Positions 1 to 7,168 of a DNA stretch of 10,525 nucleotides are shown here, in pieces; position 1 is the stretch's first letter, and every line of letters begins with the position of its first letter. The notes below the pieces were generated by a model that saw only the letters and a program-made list of their open reading frames with translations, searched no databases and was not told where the DNA came from. The stretch covers positions 1-10,525 of the forward strand of contig CAMHFA010000020.1 in NCBI GenBank assembly GCA_946184255.1, read 5' to 3'. A program made the translations under genes and the position numbers. The DNA comes from an uncultured Bacteroidales bacterium. GTDB taxonomy: Bacteria > Bacteroidota > Bacteroidia > Bacteroidales > UBA932.

Positions 1-1362
1 CAGCGGCAGATAAGCCATTATGATGATCAGGGTGGAGAACAGTATAGGCCTGGCTACTTCCTTCACGTGGGTTACTACGGAGTCGCCGTACAAAGGTTTT
101 GATGTGTCCTCTTCCCTGAGTTTCAAAACTGTTTCCATCATCACTATGGCTCCATCCACAAGGATTCCGAAATCAATTGCTCCAAGGCTAAGGAGATTGG
201 CCGGAATACCCGTCAGGTGCATCAGGATAAAAGCGAAAAGAAGGGCTATCGGGATGGTGATCGCCACTGCAAGGGCGCTCCGGGGACTTCCTAAGAAGAG
301 AAGGAGAATTGCTATGACAAGCAGCATTCCGAACAACAGTGTGTGCTGTACAGTATGCAAGGTCGTTCCGACCAGCTCGGTCCTGTCCATGAACATCTTG
401 ATCCGGACATTCTCAGGAAGTACATTATCGTTAAGGTTATCCACAACCTTATGGACCTTCGAGAGTACTTCGGAAGGGTTCTGGTAACGAAGCATCTGCA
501 CGATACCCTCCACTCCGTCGCTGAACGAAACTTCGTCATCGACGTATCCGAGGATGCCTTTCCGTTCGAGGTTGCCGTATTTCAATTCTCCGAGATCCCT
601 CAGGAACACCGGCACACCGTCGTCGTTCTTGACTACTATGCCTCCCATGTCCTCGAGATCGGTAACCTGGCCGATTCCACGGATGACATAGCTCACGTCA
701 CCGACCGAGATACGGCTTCCGCCAGCGTTGGAATTATTCCTTTCCAGGGCCTCCGTTACCTCATCGAGGGAGAGATCGTAGGCCGCAAGCCTGTCAGGAT
801 CGATCTCTATCTGGTACTGGGTAGTCAAACCTCCGAAATTGCTGACATCCGCAACTCCCTGGACCTGCTTCAACGCCGGAATCACCGTCCACTGGTTCAA
901 GTCGGACAGTTCCCTGAGAGAAACGGAATTGTCTCCGACGAGAACATAACGGTAAATCTCCCCGGTAGGGGAAGTGAGGGGATTCAATTCAGGGACGGCG
1001 CCATAGGGAAGTTCGACATCGCCTATGCATTCCTGGACTCGTTGGCGAGCCCAATAATCGTCTGTCCCATCTTCGAATACCAGAACGATCAGGGATAACC
1101 CGAAAGAATTCTTGCCCCTCATCATTGTAAGGGAAGGAAGACCGTTCAACGCCCTTTCAAGCGGGATAGTGATCTGCTGCTCGATCTCTTCCGCGGCAAG
1201 TCCCGGAATCTGGGTGACCACATGGACGGTAACGTCAGCGATATCGGGATAGGCATCGATGGAAAGCCTTGTCCATGAATATATTCCGAAAAGGCACAAC
1301 ACGAAGAAGATGGAGGCGATGAGCCATCTCCGCCTTAGCAGGTACTTGAAGAATGCGTCCAT
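1..1362 (-). CDS. CzcA/CusA-family heavy-metal efflux RND pump, N-terminal 454 codons (runs off the left edge)
   Basis: This is an inner-membrane proton-driven pump of a tripartite RND complex that exports metal cations from periplasm or cytosol through an outer-membrane channel. The frame is open from an ATG at 1362-1360 to base 1, so the C-terminal half or more is missing. Seen in the translation: a first transmembrane helix around residues 13-30, and a CzcA-type porter start (SIDAYPDIADVTV, then a PGL.A.EIEQ.IT.P.E.AL.GLP block). Further on are FEDGTDDYWARQRV and PTGEIYRYVL, then TM2-TM4. TM4 reads AIDFGILVDGAIVMMET, with D397, D403 and E410. That is the same spacing as D402/D408/E415 of Cupriavidus CzcA and indicates divalent cations rather than Cu(I)/Ag(I). 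The start lies 5 nt after the adaptor's TAG stop, and AGGAG overlaps that stop, suggesting coupled translation. Family is certain; the exact metal is inferred. Confidence 0.95.
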   Translation of the reverse strand, partial: MDAFFKYLLRRRWLIASIFFVLCLFGIYSWTRLSIDAYPDIADVTVHVVTQIPGLAAEEIEQQITIPLERALNGLPSLTMMRGKNSFGLSLIVLVFEDGTDDYWARQRVQECIGDVELPYGAVPELNPLTSPTGEIYRYVLVGDNSVSLRELSDLNQWTVIPALKQVQGVADVSNFGGLTTQYQIEIDPDRLAAYDLSLDEVTEALERNNSNAGGSRISVGDVSYVIRGIGQVTDLEDMGGIVVKNDDGVPVFLRDLGELKYGNLERKGILGYVDDEVSFSDGVEGIVQMLRYQNPSEVLSKVHKVVDNLNDNVLPENVRIKMFMDRTELVGTTLHTVQHTLLFGMLLVIAILLLFLGSPRSALAVAITIPIALLFAFILMHLTGIPANLLSLGAIDFGILVDGAIVMMETVLKLREEDTSKPLYGDSVVTHVKEVARPILFSTLIIIMAYLPL

Positions 1363-1367
1363 GTCTC

Positions 1368-2471
1368 CTAACGGCTTAGATAAATGCCACCATCTGCAAT
1401 GATCGTCTCTCCTTCATCAAGGCCTTCCAGGACAAGCATCTTGCCGGCGTCCAGGCTTTCAAGCCGGACTGGCCTTTTCTCGAAGGTCAACCCCTCTTCC
1501 AGGACATAGACGAACGGATGCTCCTGGCTCTGGAACACAGCGGTAGCAGGGATGACTATCGCATCCTTGTCATTGACAGTGAAACGAGACGATACGAACA
1601 TCCCTGGCTTCAGGGTTTTTTCCGGATTGAGACATTCTATCACCACAGGGATCGTCCTGGTCTTGTCATCAAGGATATCCCCTACATAGAAAATGTTCCC
1701 GGAAAGCGGATCTCCCGAAGGAAGGATCACGGATGCCTCCTGACCCTTTGCCAGCCTGCGGACGGAATTCTCCCGGACATTGGCGGTCACCCAGACCCTG
1801 GACAGGTCGGCGACAACCACAGGCGGTTCAGAATCATCAGAGAGTATCTGACCGAGTACCAGGTTATTCTTCACGACAGTGCCCGAAATCGGCGAAATCA
1901 CCCTCAGAGGCTGTCCCATCTGGACATTTGCGGGATTAACCCCGAAGACAGACAAAACCTGGCGTGAAAGGGCAAGGGCCGTCTCTGCATCAGACGCCTC
2001 CCTCTTCGCATCTTCCCACTCCCGTTCGGACACTACCCCGGACTCCCGCAGCGAAGATTTGCGGCTGAGGTTAGCAGAGGCCACCGAATATGCGTTGTTG
2101 CTTTCAAGATAGTCCTTTACGGCTGCCATGAAATCCGGGGAAGACATTTCAAAGAGTACCTGTCCCCTGTAGACCCTGTCTCCCAGGCGTACCGCCGAAC
2201 GCGTCACCCTTCCGTTGAATGGTGCACCGACTTCGGCATAGCCGTCAGGCCTTGGCGAGACACTTGCCGTCACAGTAAACCCCTGATTGATATCTTCTTT
2301 TTGCAGCTGGGTCAGTTTCAGTTTACTCTCAAGGGGAGACCCTGCTTCTATCTTGACTTTGTTTCCTTCGAGGATGAATCCGGTCGACGACTCTCCGTCG
2401 TTACTTTTTCCGGTCCTGCATCCACACAATACCGATGCAAGGAGCATCAGCGCGATAAAATTGTATTTCAT
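1368..2471 (-). CDS. Periplasmic adaptor lipoprotein (membrane fusion protein) of the metal-efflux RND system, CzcB/CusB-like
   Basis: This adaptor bridges the RND pump and an outer-membrane channel. With the ATG at 2471-2469 it has 367 residues. It opens with a lipoprotein signal (MKYNFIALMLLASVLCGC, lipidated Cys18) followed by a Ser/Asp/Gly-rich linker. Next come the first biotinyl-lipoyl half (GAPFNGRV..., GDRVYRGQVLFEM) and an alpha-helical hairpin rich in Ala/Ser/Glu (about 110-165). Then come the second lipoyl half (ISPISGTVVKNNLVLGQ), the beta-barrel region (ADLSRVWVTANV, GQEASVILPSG, LKPGMFVSSRF) and a membrane-proximal end (GLDEGETIIADGG). An in-frame TTG at 2492-2490 would add seven polar residues before the signal and overlap the palindrome, so the ATG is preferred. 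No His/Met-rich metal-chaperone extension is present. The pump gene begins 5 nt after the stop. Confidence 0.93.
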   Translation of the reverse strand: MKYNFIALMLLASVLCGCRTGKSNDGESSTGFILEGNKVKIEAGSPLESKLKLTQLQKEDINQGFTVTASVSPRPDGYAEVGAPFNGRVTRSAVRLGDRVYRGQVLFEMSSPDFMAAVKDYLESNNAYSVASANLSRKSSLRESGVVSEREWEDAKREASDAETALALSRQVLSVFGVNPANVQMGQPLRVISPISGTVVKNNLVLGQILSDDSEPPVVVADLSRVWVTANVRENSVRRLAKGQEASVILPSGDPLSGNIFYVGDILDDKTRTIPVVIECLNPEKTLKPGMFVSSRFTVNDKDAIVIPATAVFQSQEHPFVYVLEEGLTFEKRPVRLESLDAGKMLVLEGLDEGETIIADGGIYLSR

Positions 2472-2490
2472 GTTTATTTGCTGGTTCGTC

Positions 2491-2503
2491 AATGATAATC
2501 ATT
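2491..2503. promoter_or_regulatory. 13-bp perfect palindrome matching the Fur-box core
   Basis: AATGATAATCATT is a perfect 6-1-6 inverted repeat. All 13 bases match the centre of the classical 19-bp Fur consensus, and with the flanks 15 of 19 positions match. It lies 20 bp upstream of the adaptor's ATG, in the 57-bp gap after the histidine-rich gene. A Fur-superfamily repressor (Fur, Zur or similar) acting on an internal promoter would fit a divalent-metal efflux operon. The assignment is by motif only, and no clear promoter boxes accompany it. Confidence 0.45.
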
Positions 2504-2504
2504 T

Positions 2505-2520
2505 GCGCCAAAGAAGGCGC
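2505..2520 (-). repeat. Small GC-rich hairpin in the gap between the histidine-rich gene and the adaptor gene
   Basis: GCGCC and GGCGC arms (5 bp) flank a 6-nt loop. In the minus-strand transcript the hairpin lies just after the stop codon of the small upstream gene. No U-run follows, so it is not a convincing terminator. It could be a processing or attenuation structure that sets the ratio of the small protein to the pump proteins, or chance. Confidence 0.3.
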
Positions 2521-2528
2521 GGATAACA

Positions 2529-2894
2529 TCAAACCAGCGAAGGAGGGCCCCTGAGAGAAAGGGTGTTTGAATGATCCGTACTGACTACTGGAACAATCTC
2601 ATCCTGGAAAACATACTCTAAGACATCATATCTCTCCAGATGGATTTCAGGTATGGTGCCGGCAGTGCAGTCTGAGTGACAGATAATGTCGAGGATCTGG
2701 ATCTGCCCCGTCGTGTGTCCACCGTCGGAATTGCCCGAAGCGTGCGTTTTCCAATAGATGTGGGAATGCATTATCGAAGAGCCTCCAATCTTGTGGCAAT
2801 GCCAGAACATTGTGGCATTGGCATAATTGAAGAGCATCATGACTACGAAAGCAATAGTCAGGATATTCCTCGATCTGTAGTTCCTACGGTTCAT
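2529..2894 (-). CDS. Small exported histidine-rich protein, probably periplasmic metal-binding accessory of the efflux operon
   Basis: This 121-residue protein has a basic N-terminus and a hydrophobic signal segment (NILTIAFVVMMLFNYANA, likely cleaved after Ala27). The mature part begins with a metal-ligand-rich stretch: H32-C33-H34, H43-S-H45, H51, H60, then C72-H73 and C76. A hydrophobic/acidic middle follows, and the protein ends in LRGPPSLV. Small exported proteins with clustered His residues and a terminal Pro-Pro motif often lie next to CzcCBA-like genes in Bacteroidetes, where their role is not well defined. It is the first gene of the minus-strand operon, 57 bp before the adaptor gene. 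By position and composition it may bind or sense the exported metal in the periplasm. I do not recognise a named family, and the function is inference. Confidence 0.75.
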   Translation of the reverse strand: MNRRNYRSRNILTIAFVVMMLFNYANATMFWHCHKIGGSSIMHSHIYWKTHASGNSDGGHTTGQIQILDIICHSDCTAGTIPEIHLERYDVLEYVFQDEIVPVVSTDHSNTLSLRGPPSLV

Positions 2895-2986
2895 TTGGGT
2901 TGTAAAGATAGTATTCTTATGGCAAAAAATGGAGTAATACTCAGAAAAATGAGTTATATTCGTATAATCTGCGCCACATTTTTAAG
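2895..2986. promoter_or_regulatory. Divergent promoter region between metal-efflux operon and GRE operon
   Basis: This 92-bp AT-rich spacer must hold start signals for both directions. On the plus strand, TATATTCG at 2955-2962 matches the Bacteroides -7 box TAnnTTTG at 7 of 8 positions and would start transcription about 20 nt before the activase ATG. On the minus strand, TATCTTTA at 2910-2903 also matches 7 of 8. Neither has a TTTG -33 box at normal spacing. ACTCA-gaaaaa-TGAGT at 2939-2954 is a short inverted repeat just upstream of the plus-strand box and could be an operator. The exact promoters are weakly supported. Confidence 0.4.
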
Positions 2987-3745
2987 ATGACATCTGGAAC
3001 TGTCTTCAGCATAGAGGAATTCGCAATCCATGACGGCCCTGGAATACGTACCACTGTTTTCCTTAAGGGTTGTCCCCTGCGTTGTACATGGTGCCATAAT
3101 CCCGAGGGACAGGGTTTCGAACCCGAAACGATGGTTAAAAAGGGAGAGAAAAGCGTCTGCGGGGAAAGATTGTCCCCCGAAGAACTGGCGTCCAAACTAC
3201 TTAGGAACGAGGAAATATTCAAGATGAACGGAGGTGGCGTGACCTTCACCGGCGGAGAACCGTTATCACAGGCGCAGTTCCTGTTGGAAGTACTTGAAAA
3301 ACTCGACGGAAGGATCCACACCGCGATTGAGACAAGCGGTTACGCCCCGAAGGAAGTATTCAGGATGGTGACAGATAAGGTTGACCTTGTCATGATAGAC
3401 ATAAAGATGGTTGATCCGAAGCGGCACATGGAGTGGACAGGGCAGAGCAATGCGCTTATTCTCAGCAACCTGGAGACCTTGATTGGTTCAGGAAAACCAT
3501 TCATCGCAAGGATTCCCCTGATTCCTGGCGTCAATGACGGCAGGGAGAACCTCGAAGCTACCGCTGCGCTGCTGGAAGGAGCCACCGGTCTCCAGAGGGT
3601 GGAACTTCTTCCCTACCACAAGACCGCCGGTGCGAAATACCCAATGGTCAGCCGTGAATATCTTCCCGGCTTCGACACTGAAGTCCCACCGAGGCTGGAC
3701 ACTGAACCGTTTGAAAAGAGAAACATAAAGACAATGATACTATGA
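2987..3745 (+). CDS. Radical-SAM glycyl-radical-enzyme activating enzyme (short, PflA-like architecture)
   Basis: This activase uses a [4Fe-4S] cluster and S-adenosylmethionine to abstract hydrogen from the radical glycine of the partner enzyme encoded next. Its 252 residues contain the cluster motif C29-x3-C33-x2-C36 (GCPLRCTWCHNPEG), preceded by the family signature IHDGPGIRTTVFLKG. The SAM-binding GGE motif lies at residues 89-91 (GGGVTFTGGEPLSQ). ETSGYA, DLVMIDIKMVD and RIPLIPGVND are typical for this family. Only about 45 residues separate the CxxxCxxC motif from the GGG strand, and they contain a single extra cysteine, C58. The ferredoxin-like insert with two auxiliary clusters, usual in activases of dehydratase and decarboxylase GREs, is therefore absent. 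It overlaps the GRE gene by 4 nt (ATGA), indicating translational coupling, and is probably the first gene of the operon. Confidence 0.95.
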   Translation: MTSGTVFSIEEFAIHDGPGIRTTVFLKGCPLRCTWCHNPEGQGFEPETMVKKGEKSVCGERLSPEELASKLLRNEEIFKMNGGGVTFTGGEPLSQAQFLLEVLEKLDGRIHTAIETSGYAPKEVFRMVTDKVDLVMIDIKMVDPKRHMEWTGQSNALILSNLETLIGSGKPFIARIPLIPGVNDGRENLEATAALLEGATGLQRVELLPYHKTAGAKYPMVSREYLPGFDTEVPPRLDTEPFEKRNIKTMIL

Positions 3746-5811
3746 ATGAGAGACTTGATGCCCTCAGGACCTATCTGCTTGAGAAAAAGCACCATGCCTT
3801 CGTAAAAACAGCGGAAGAGGCCGGGATTGCGGACTTGAACGAACGTTTTGCCCGCGAAGGAACTCCTGACCAGATGCGAAGCGCAACCGTCTTTTCGGAG
3901 ATGATGAAGAAGCAGGATCCGGTTATCCTCCCAGGTGAAAAGATTGTCTTTACCCGCACCATCAGGGACGTCCCTTTTATCTACACCGAAAAGGAATGGG
4001 AAGGAATAAAATCCACCCATTATATCCATGAGCGCGGCACTGTCAGCAACATCAGCCCTGACTATGAGACCACCATCCGACTTGGGCTCGAGGCACGGAA
4101 GGATGAAGTCAAGGCACGACTGGCGAAAGGGAACACTGGAAAAGATGGAAAGATATTCCTGGAATCTGTCCTCACATGCATCGATTCCCTCCAGGACCTG
4201 GTACACCGTTATGAGGAGAAAGCCCGCGAGATCGGCGAGGAGGACACCGCGGCAGTGCTTGCCAACGTCCGTACAAAGGGTGCTGAGACCTTCCGGGAAG
4301 CCCTTCAACTCCTTCGTATCATCCACTTCGCAATCTGGGCTGCTGACAACTATCACAACACCCTGGGCCGGTTTGACCAGTACATGTACCCATATTACAG
4401 GCATGACATTGACAACGGCATCCTGACCCCGGGAGAGGCCTTCGACCTTCTGGAGGAATTCTTCCTGACCTGCAACAAGGATAGTGACTTCTACCCCGGA
4501 ATGCAACAGGGAGACAACGGCCAGAGCATAGTGCTGGGTGGCAGGGATGCCGACGGCAAATATCTTTTCAACGAACTTTCGGAAATGTGCCTTAAGGCCA
4601 GCTACGAGCTAAGGCTTATCGATCCGAAGATCAATATCAGGGTGGACAGCCGCACTCCGGACGAAATCTTCGAGATGGGGTCACGGCTCACGAAAATAGG
4701 GCTGGGATTTCCACAGTACAGCAACGACGACGTAGTAATCCCAGGGCTTGTAAGGAAGGGCTACTCAGAAGAGGACGCCCGGAACTATGTAGTTGCAGCA
4801 TGCTGGGAATTCATAATCCCGAAGGTGGCGATGGACATAGTGAACATCGACGGCCTTTCCCTGGCAGCCTGCGTTAAAGACGCCCTTCCCGGACTGAAGG
4901 AATGCAAGGACTATGGATCCTTCTATTCCCTTGTCGAAAAGGAGATCAGAAAGGAAGCCGACCGCATCTGCGCCAGGCATAAGGACCTTTACATGATTCC
5001 ATCTCCGATGATGTCCCTCCTGATGGATGGTACTATAGAGAGGGCAAAGGATATCTCACTAGGCTGCAAGTACAACAATTTCGGAATACATGGTACCGGA
5101 CTCGCCACTGCAACCGACTCCCTGGCTGCCATAAGGAAATATGTCTTCGAAGAGAAAACTGTCACTCCGGAGAGGCTGCTGGCAGCTCTTGAGGCCGACT
5201 TCAAGAACGATCCCGAGCTGAAGGATCTCCTCCGGAAGGAGGCTCCTAAGATGGGCCAGGACATAGATTGGGTAGATTCTATCGGCACCGACCTGCTTGA
5301 CTCCTTTGACAAAGCCCTGGAAGGCAGGCATAACGAAAGGGGTGGCATTTACAGGGCAGGTACCGGAACTGCAATGTATTACATCTGGCATGCCCGTGAC
5401 CTTGGTGCTACGCCGGACGGACGCACTGCCGAGGAAAATATCCCGGCGAACTATTCACCGAGCCTTTTCATGAAACAGAAGGGACCCATTTCGGTGATCA
5501 AGTCGTTCTCCAAGCCCCACCTGCAAAGGGTGATAAACGGAGGACCGCTGACCCTTGAATTCGACCAGACGGTCTTCAGCAACGAAGAGAGTATCCGCAA
5601 GCTGGGAATGCTGGTAAAAACATTCATCACCCTCGGAGGACACCAGCTTCAGCTCAACACCGTGAACCGCGAGGAACTCCTTGATGCAAAAGCCCATCCG
5701 GAAAACCATCGCCAGTTGATAGTCAGGGTCTGGGGATGGAGCGGCTATTTCGTCGAACTGGACGAATGCTACCAGGACCACGTGATCAGCAGGATAGAAT
5801 TCGAAGTGTAA
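3742..5811 (+). CDS. Compact glycyl radical enzyme of the PFL/diol-dehydratase superfamily, substrate unknown
   Basis: This is a cytosolic, oxygen-sensitive radical enzyme of 689 residues; common relatives have about 760-850. Seen in order: a shortened N-terminal helical region; GRFDQYMYPYY (209-219); GFPQYSNDDVVIPGL; the thiyl-radical loop NYVVAACWEF with Cys354 and Glu356; ATPDGR (556-561); and the C-terminal glycyl loop VRVWGWSGYFVELD, with radical Gly665 lying 24 residues from the end. The Cys-x-Glu pair is shared with choline trimethylamine-lyase, glycerol/propanediol dehydratase and arylacetate decarboxylases, and argues against pyruvate formate-lyase, which has Cys-Cys. Both loops are unusual: ACWE replaces GCVE, and WGW replaces S/A-G-Y. 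Neighbouring sugar transporter and arabinofuranosidase genes suggest a carbohydrate-derived substrate. Superfamily is certain. The reaction, perhaps dehydration or other C-O/C-C cleavage of a polyol or sugar, is inference. Confidence 0.95.
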   Translation: MNERLDALRTYLLEKKHHAFVKTAEEAGIADLNERFAREGTPDQMRSATVFSEMMKKQDPVILPGEKIVFTRTIRDVPFIYTEKEWEGIKSTHYIHERGTVSNISPDYETTIRLGLEARKDEVKARLAKGNTGKDGKIFLESVLTCIDSLQDLVHRYEEKAREIGEEDTAAVLANVRTKGAETFREALQLLRIIHFAIWAADNYHNTLGRFDQYMYPYYRHDIDNGILTPGEAFDLLEEFFLTCNKDSDFYPGMQQGDNGQSIVLGGRDADGKYLFNELSEMCLKASYELRLIDPKINIRVDSRTPDEIFEMGSRLTKIGLGFPQYSNDDVVIPGLVRKGYSEEDARNYVVAACWEFIIPKVAMDIVNIDGLSLAACVKDALPGLKECKDYGSFYSLVEKEIRKEADRICARHKDLYMIPSPMMSLLMDGTIERAKDISLGCKYNNFGIHGTGLATATDSLAAIRKYVFEEKTVTPERLLAALEADFKNDPELKDLLRKEAPKMGQDIDWVDSIGTDLLDSFDKALEGRHNERGGIYRAGTGTAMYYIWHARDLGATPDGRTAEENIPANYSPSLFMKQKGPISVIKSFSKPHLQRVINGGPLTLEFDQTVFSNEESIRKLGMLVKTFITLGGHQLQLNTVNREELLDAKAHPENHRQLIVRVWGWSGYFVELDECYQDHVISRIEFEV

Positions 5812-5838
5812 AAAAGAAAAAAAACAAATATTCAGAAT

Positions 5839-7167
5839 ATGGCAAAAGTCAGAGGAAAAATGTTCTATATCGCCTTTGTCGCTTCCCTGGGAGGACTCCT
5901 CTTCGGGTTCGACACGGCGGTAATCTCGGGAGCAGAGCAGGCTATCCAGAAAATCTACGGCTTGTCCAGCTTTGCACATGGTTTCACAATCGCTACAGCA
6001 CTGATCGGAACGATTATCGGTGCATTCATCTGTGACCGGCCTTCAGAGAAGTACGGAAGAAAGAAACTGTTGATTGTCATCGCGTGGCTGTATCTGATCT
6101 CTGCCATCGGAAGCGCCACGATTGTCAATTGGTACTCGTTCATGTTCTTCCGTTTCATTGGAGGTCTTGCAGTGGGTGCATCCTCGGTAGTAGGACCCAT
6201 GTACATTGCTGAGATCTCCCCTTCAGACTGGAGAGGACGTTTCGTGGCTTTTTTCCAATTCAACATAGTCCTGGGAATAGTCCTGGCCTACATTTCCAAC
6301 TTCCTGGTCAAAGGAGTTCCCCATGACTGGCAATGGATGATCGGCATAGAGGCCTTCCCCGCCATGTTGTTCGCCACCCTTCTGGTAACCGTTCCGGAAA
6401 GCCCGCGCTGGCTTGTCAAGAAAAACCGCCAGCCAGAAGCCAAGTCCATCCTTGGCATGATCGGCGAACCAAACGTTGACGGTGAGATAAGGGAAATCGA
6501 AGAATCCCTGCACGCTACCGCGGACGCCGGGGACCGGCTCTTCCAGAAGAAATACGCCATTCCGGTACTTATTGCCTTCCTTATCGCAACTTTCAACCAG
6601 CTCACCGGTATCAATGCAATCCTGTACTATGCTCCGAGAATATTCGAACAGTCAGGAGTCTTTGCTGAAGGGGCGATGGTCCACTCGATCATAGTAGGCC
6701 TGACGAACCTCGTCTTCACCATGCTGGGCATGTCTCTCATCGACAAGGTGGGGCGCAAGCAACTTCTGCTTGTAGGAGCAGTCGGAATGTTCATCGCCCT
6801 GTCCATGGTTTCCATCGGTTTCAAATACAATCTCATCCACGGCTACTATATGCTCCTCTGCCTGATGGGCTACATAGCCTTCTTCGCTATGTCCCTTGGA
6901 GCGACCATCTGGGTCGTGATCTCCGAAGTGTTCCCGAACAGTGTCAGGGCAAAAGGCCAGATGCTAGGCAGCATGACCCACTGGGTCTGGTCCGCCCTCC
7001 TGACCTGGTTCTTCCCTGTGCTCTTTAAGGACGGACGGGAATCCTTCATCTTTGGATTCTTTGCATTGATAGCCCTCGGAAGCCTGGTGTTCGCAATCAA
7101 ACTGCCCGAGACAAAAGGCAAGTCGCTGGAACAGATCCAGAAAGAACTGTTAGACAAAAAGTCCTGA
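5839..7167 (+). CDS. Sugar porter family MFS transporter (proton:sugar symporter, XylE/AraE-like)
   Basis: This inner-membrane transporter of 442 residues has twelve predicted helices and a central cytoplasmic loop. Sugar-porter motifs are complete: GGLLFGFDTAVISG (18-31), where Asp25 matches the proton-coupling Asp of XylE; GRK after TM2; PESPRWL before the loop; QLTGINAILYYAP (254-266); DKVGRK in the second half; and PETKG at the C-terminus. Of the XylE sugar-contact residues Q288/Q289/N294, the first is Asn253 here, while Gln254 and Asn259 are retained. The substrate is probably a monosaccharide such as a pentose, but specificity cannot be read from these motifs. It starts 27 nt after the GRE stop behind an A-rich leader with no clear Shine-Dalgarno, and ends 1 nt before the next ATG. 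This places it firmly in the operon as the likely importer of the sugar processed by its neighbours. Confidence 0.94.
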   Translation: MAKVRGKMFYIAFVASLGGLLFGFDTAVISGAEQAIQKIYGLSSFAHGFTIATALIGTIIGAFICDRPSEKYGRKKLLIVIAWLYLISAIGSATIVNWYSFMFFRFIGGLAVGASSVVGPMYIAEISPSDWRGRFVAFFQFNIVLGIVLAYISNFLVKGVPHDWQWMIGIEAFPAMLFATLLVTVPESPRWLVKKNRQPEAKSILGMIGEPNVDGEIREIEESLHATADAGDRLFQKKYAIPVLIAFLIATFNQLTGINAILYYAPRIFEQSGVFAEGAMVHSIIVGLTNLVFTMLGMSLIDKVGRKQLLLVGAVGMFIALSMVSIGFKYNLIHGYYMLLCLMGYIAFFAMSLGATIWVVISEVFPNSVRAKGQMLGSMTHWVWSALLTWFFPVLFKDGRESFIFGFFALIALGSLVFAIKLPETKGKSLEQIQKELLDKKS

Positions 7168-7168
7168 C

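Noticed and set aside
343..1098. Long plus-strand open frame opposite the RND pump gene
   Set aside because: It is antisense to a clear CzcA-family coding sequence and its translation shows no recognisable domain.
1365..1369. AGGAG as a strong ribosome binding site for the pump gene
   Set aside because: It is only 2 nt from the ATG, shorter than normal spacing. It is noted in the pump entry as possible coupling but not listed as a separate site.
2963..2968. TATAAT, like a sigma-70 -10 box, before the activase gene
   Set aside because: Bacteroidetes primary promoters use TAnnTTTG. No TTGACA-like box is seen 17 bp upstream, and AT-rich spacers give this hexamer by chance.
3613..4506. 297-codon minus-strand open frame across the activase/GRE junction
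   Set aside because: It lies opposite two well-supported genes whose conserved motifs run through this region; the translation resembles no family.
5811..5826. A-rich run between the GRE and MFS genes as a possible slippage or frameshift site
   Set aside because: It lies after the GRE stop codon and before a good ATG. Both proteins are complete, so it is better read as an A-rich translation-initiation leader.
5455..5979. 174-codon minus-strand open frame over the GRE 3' end and MFS 5' end
   Set aside because: It overlaps the glycyl-radical loop and the first MFS motif on the opposite strand, and has no start signal or domain of its own.
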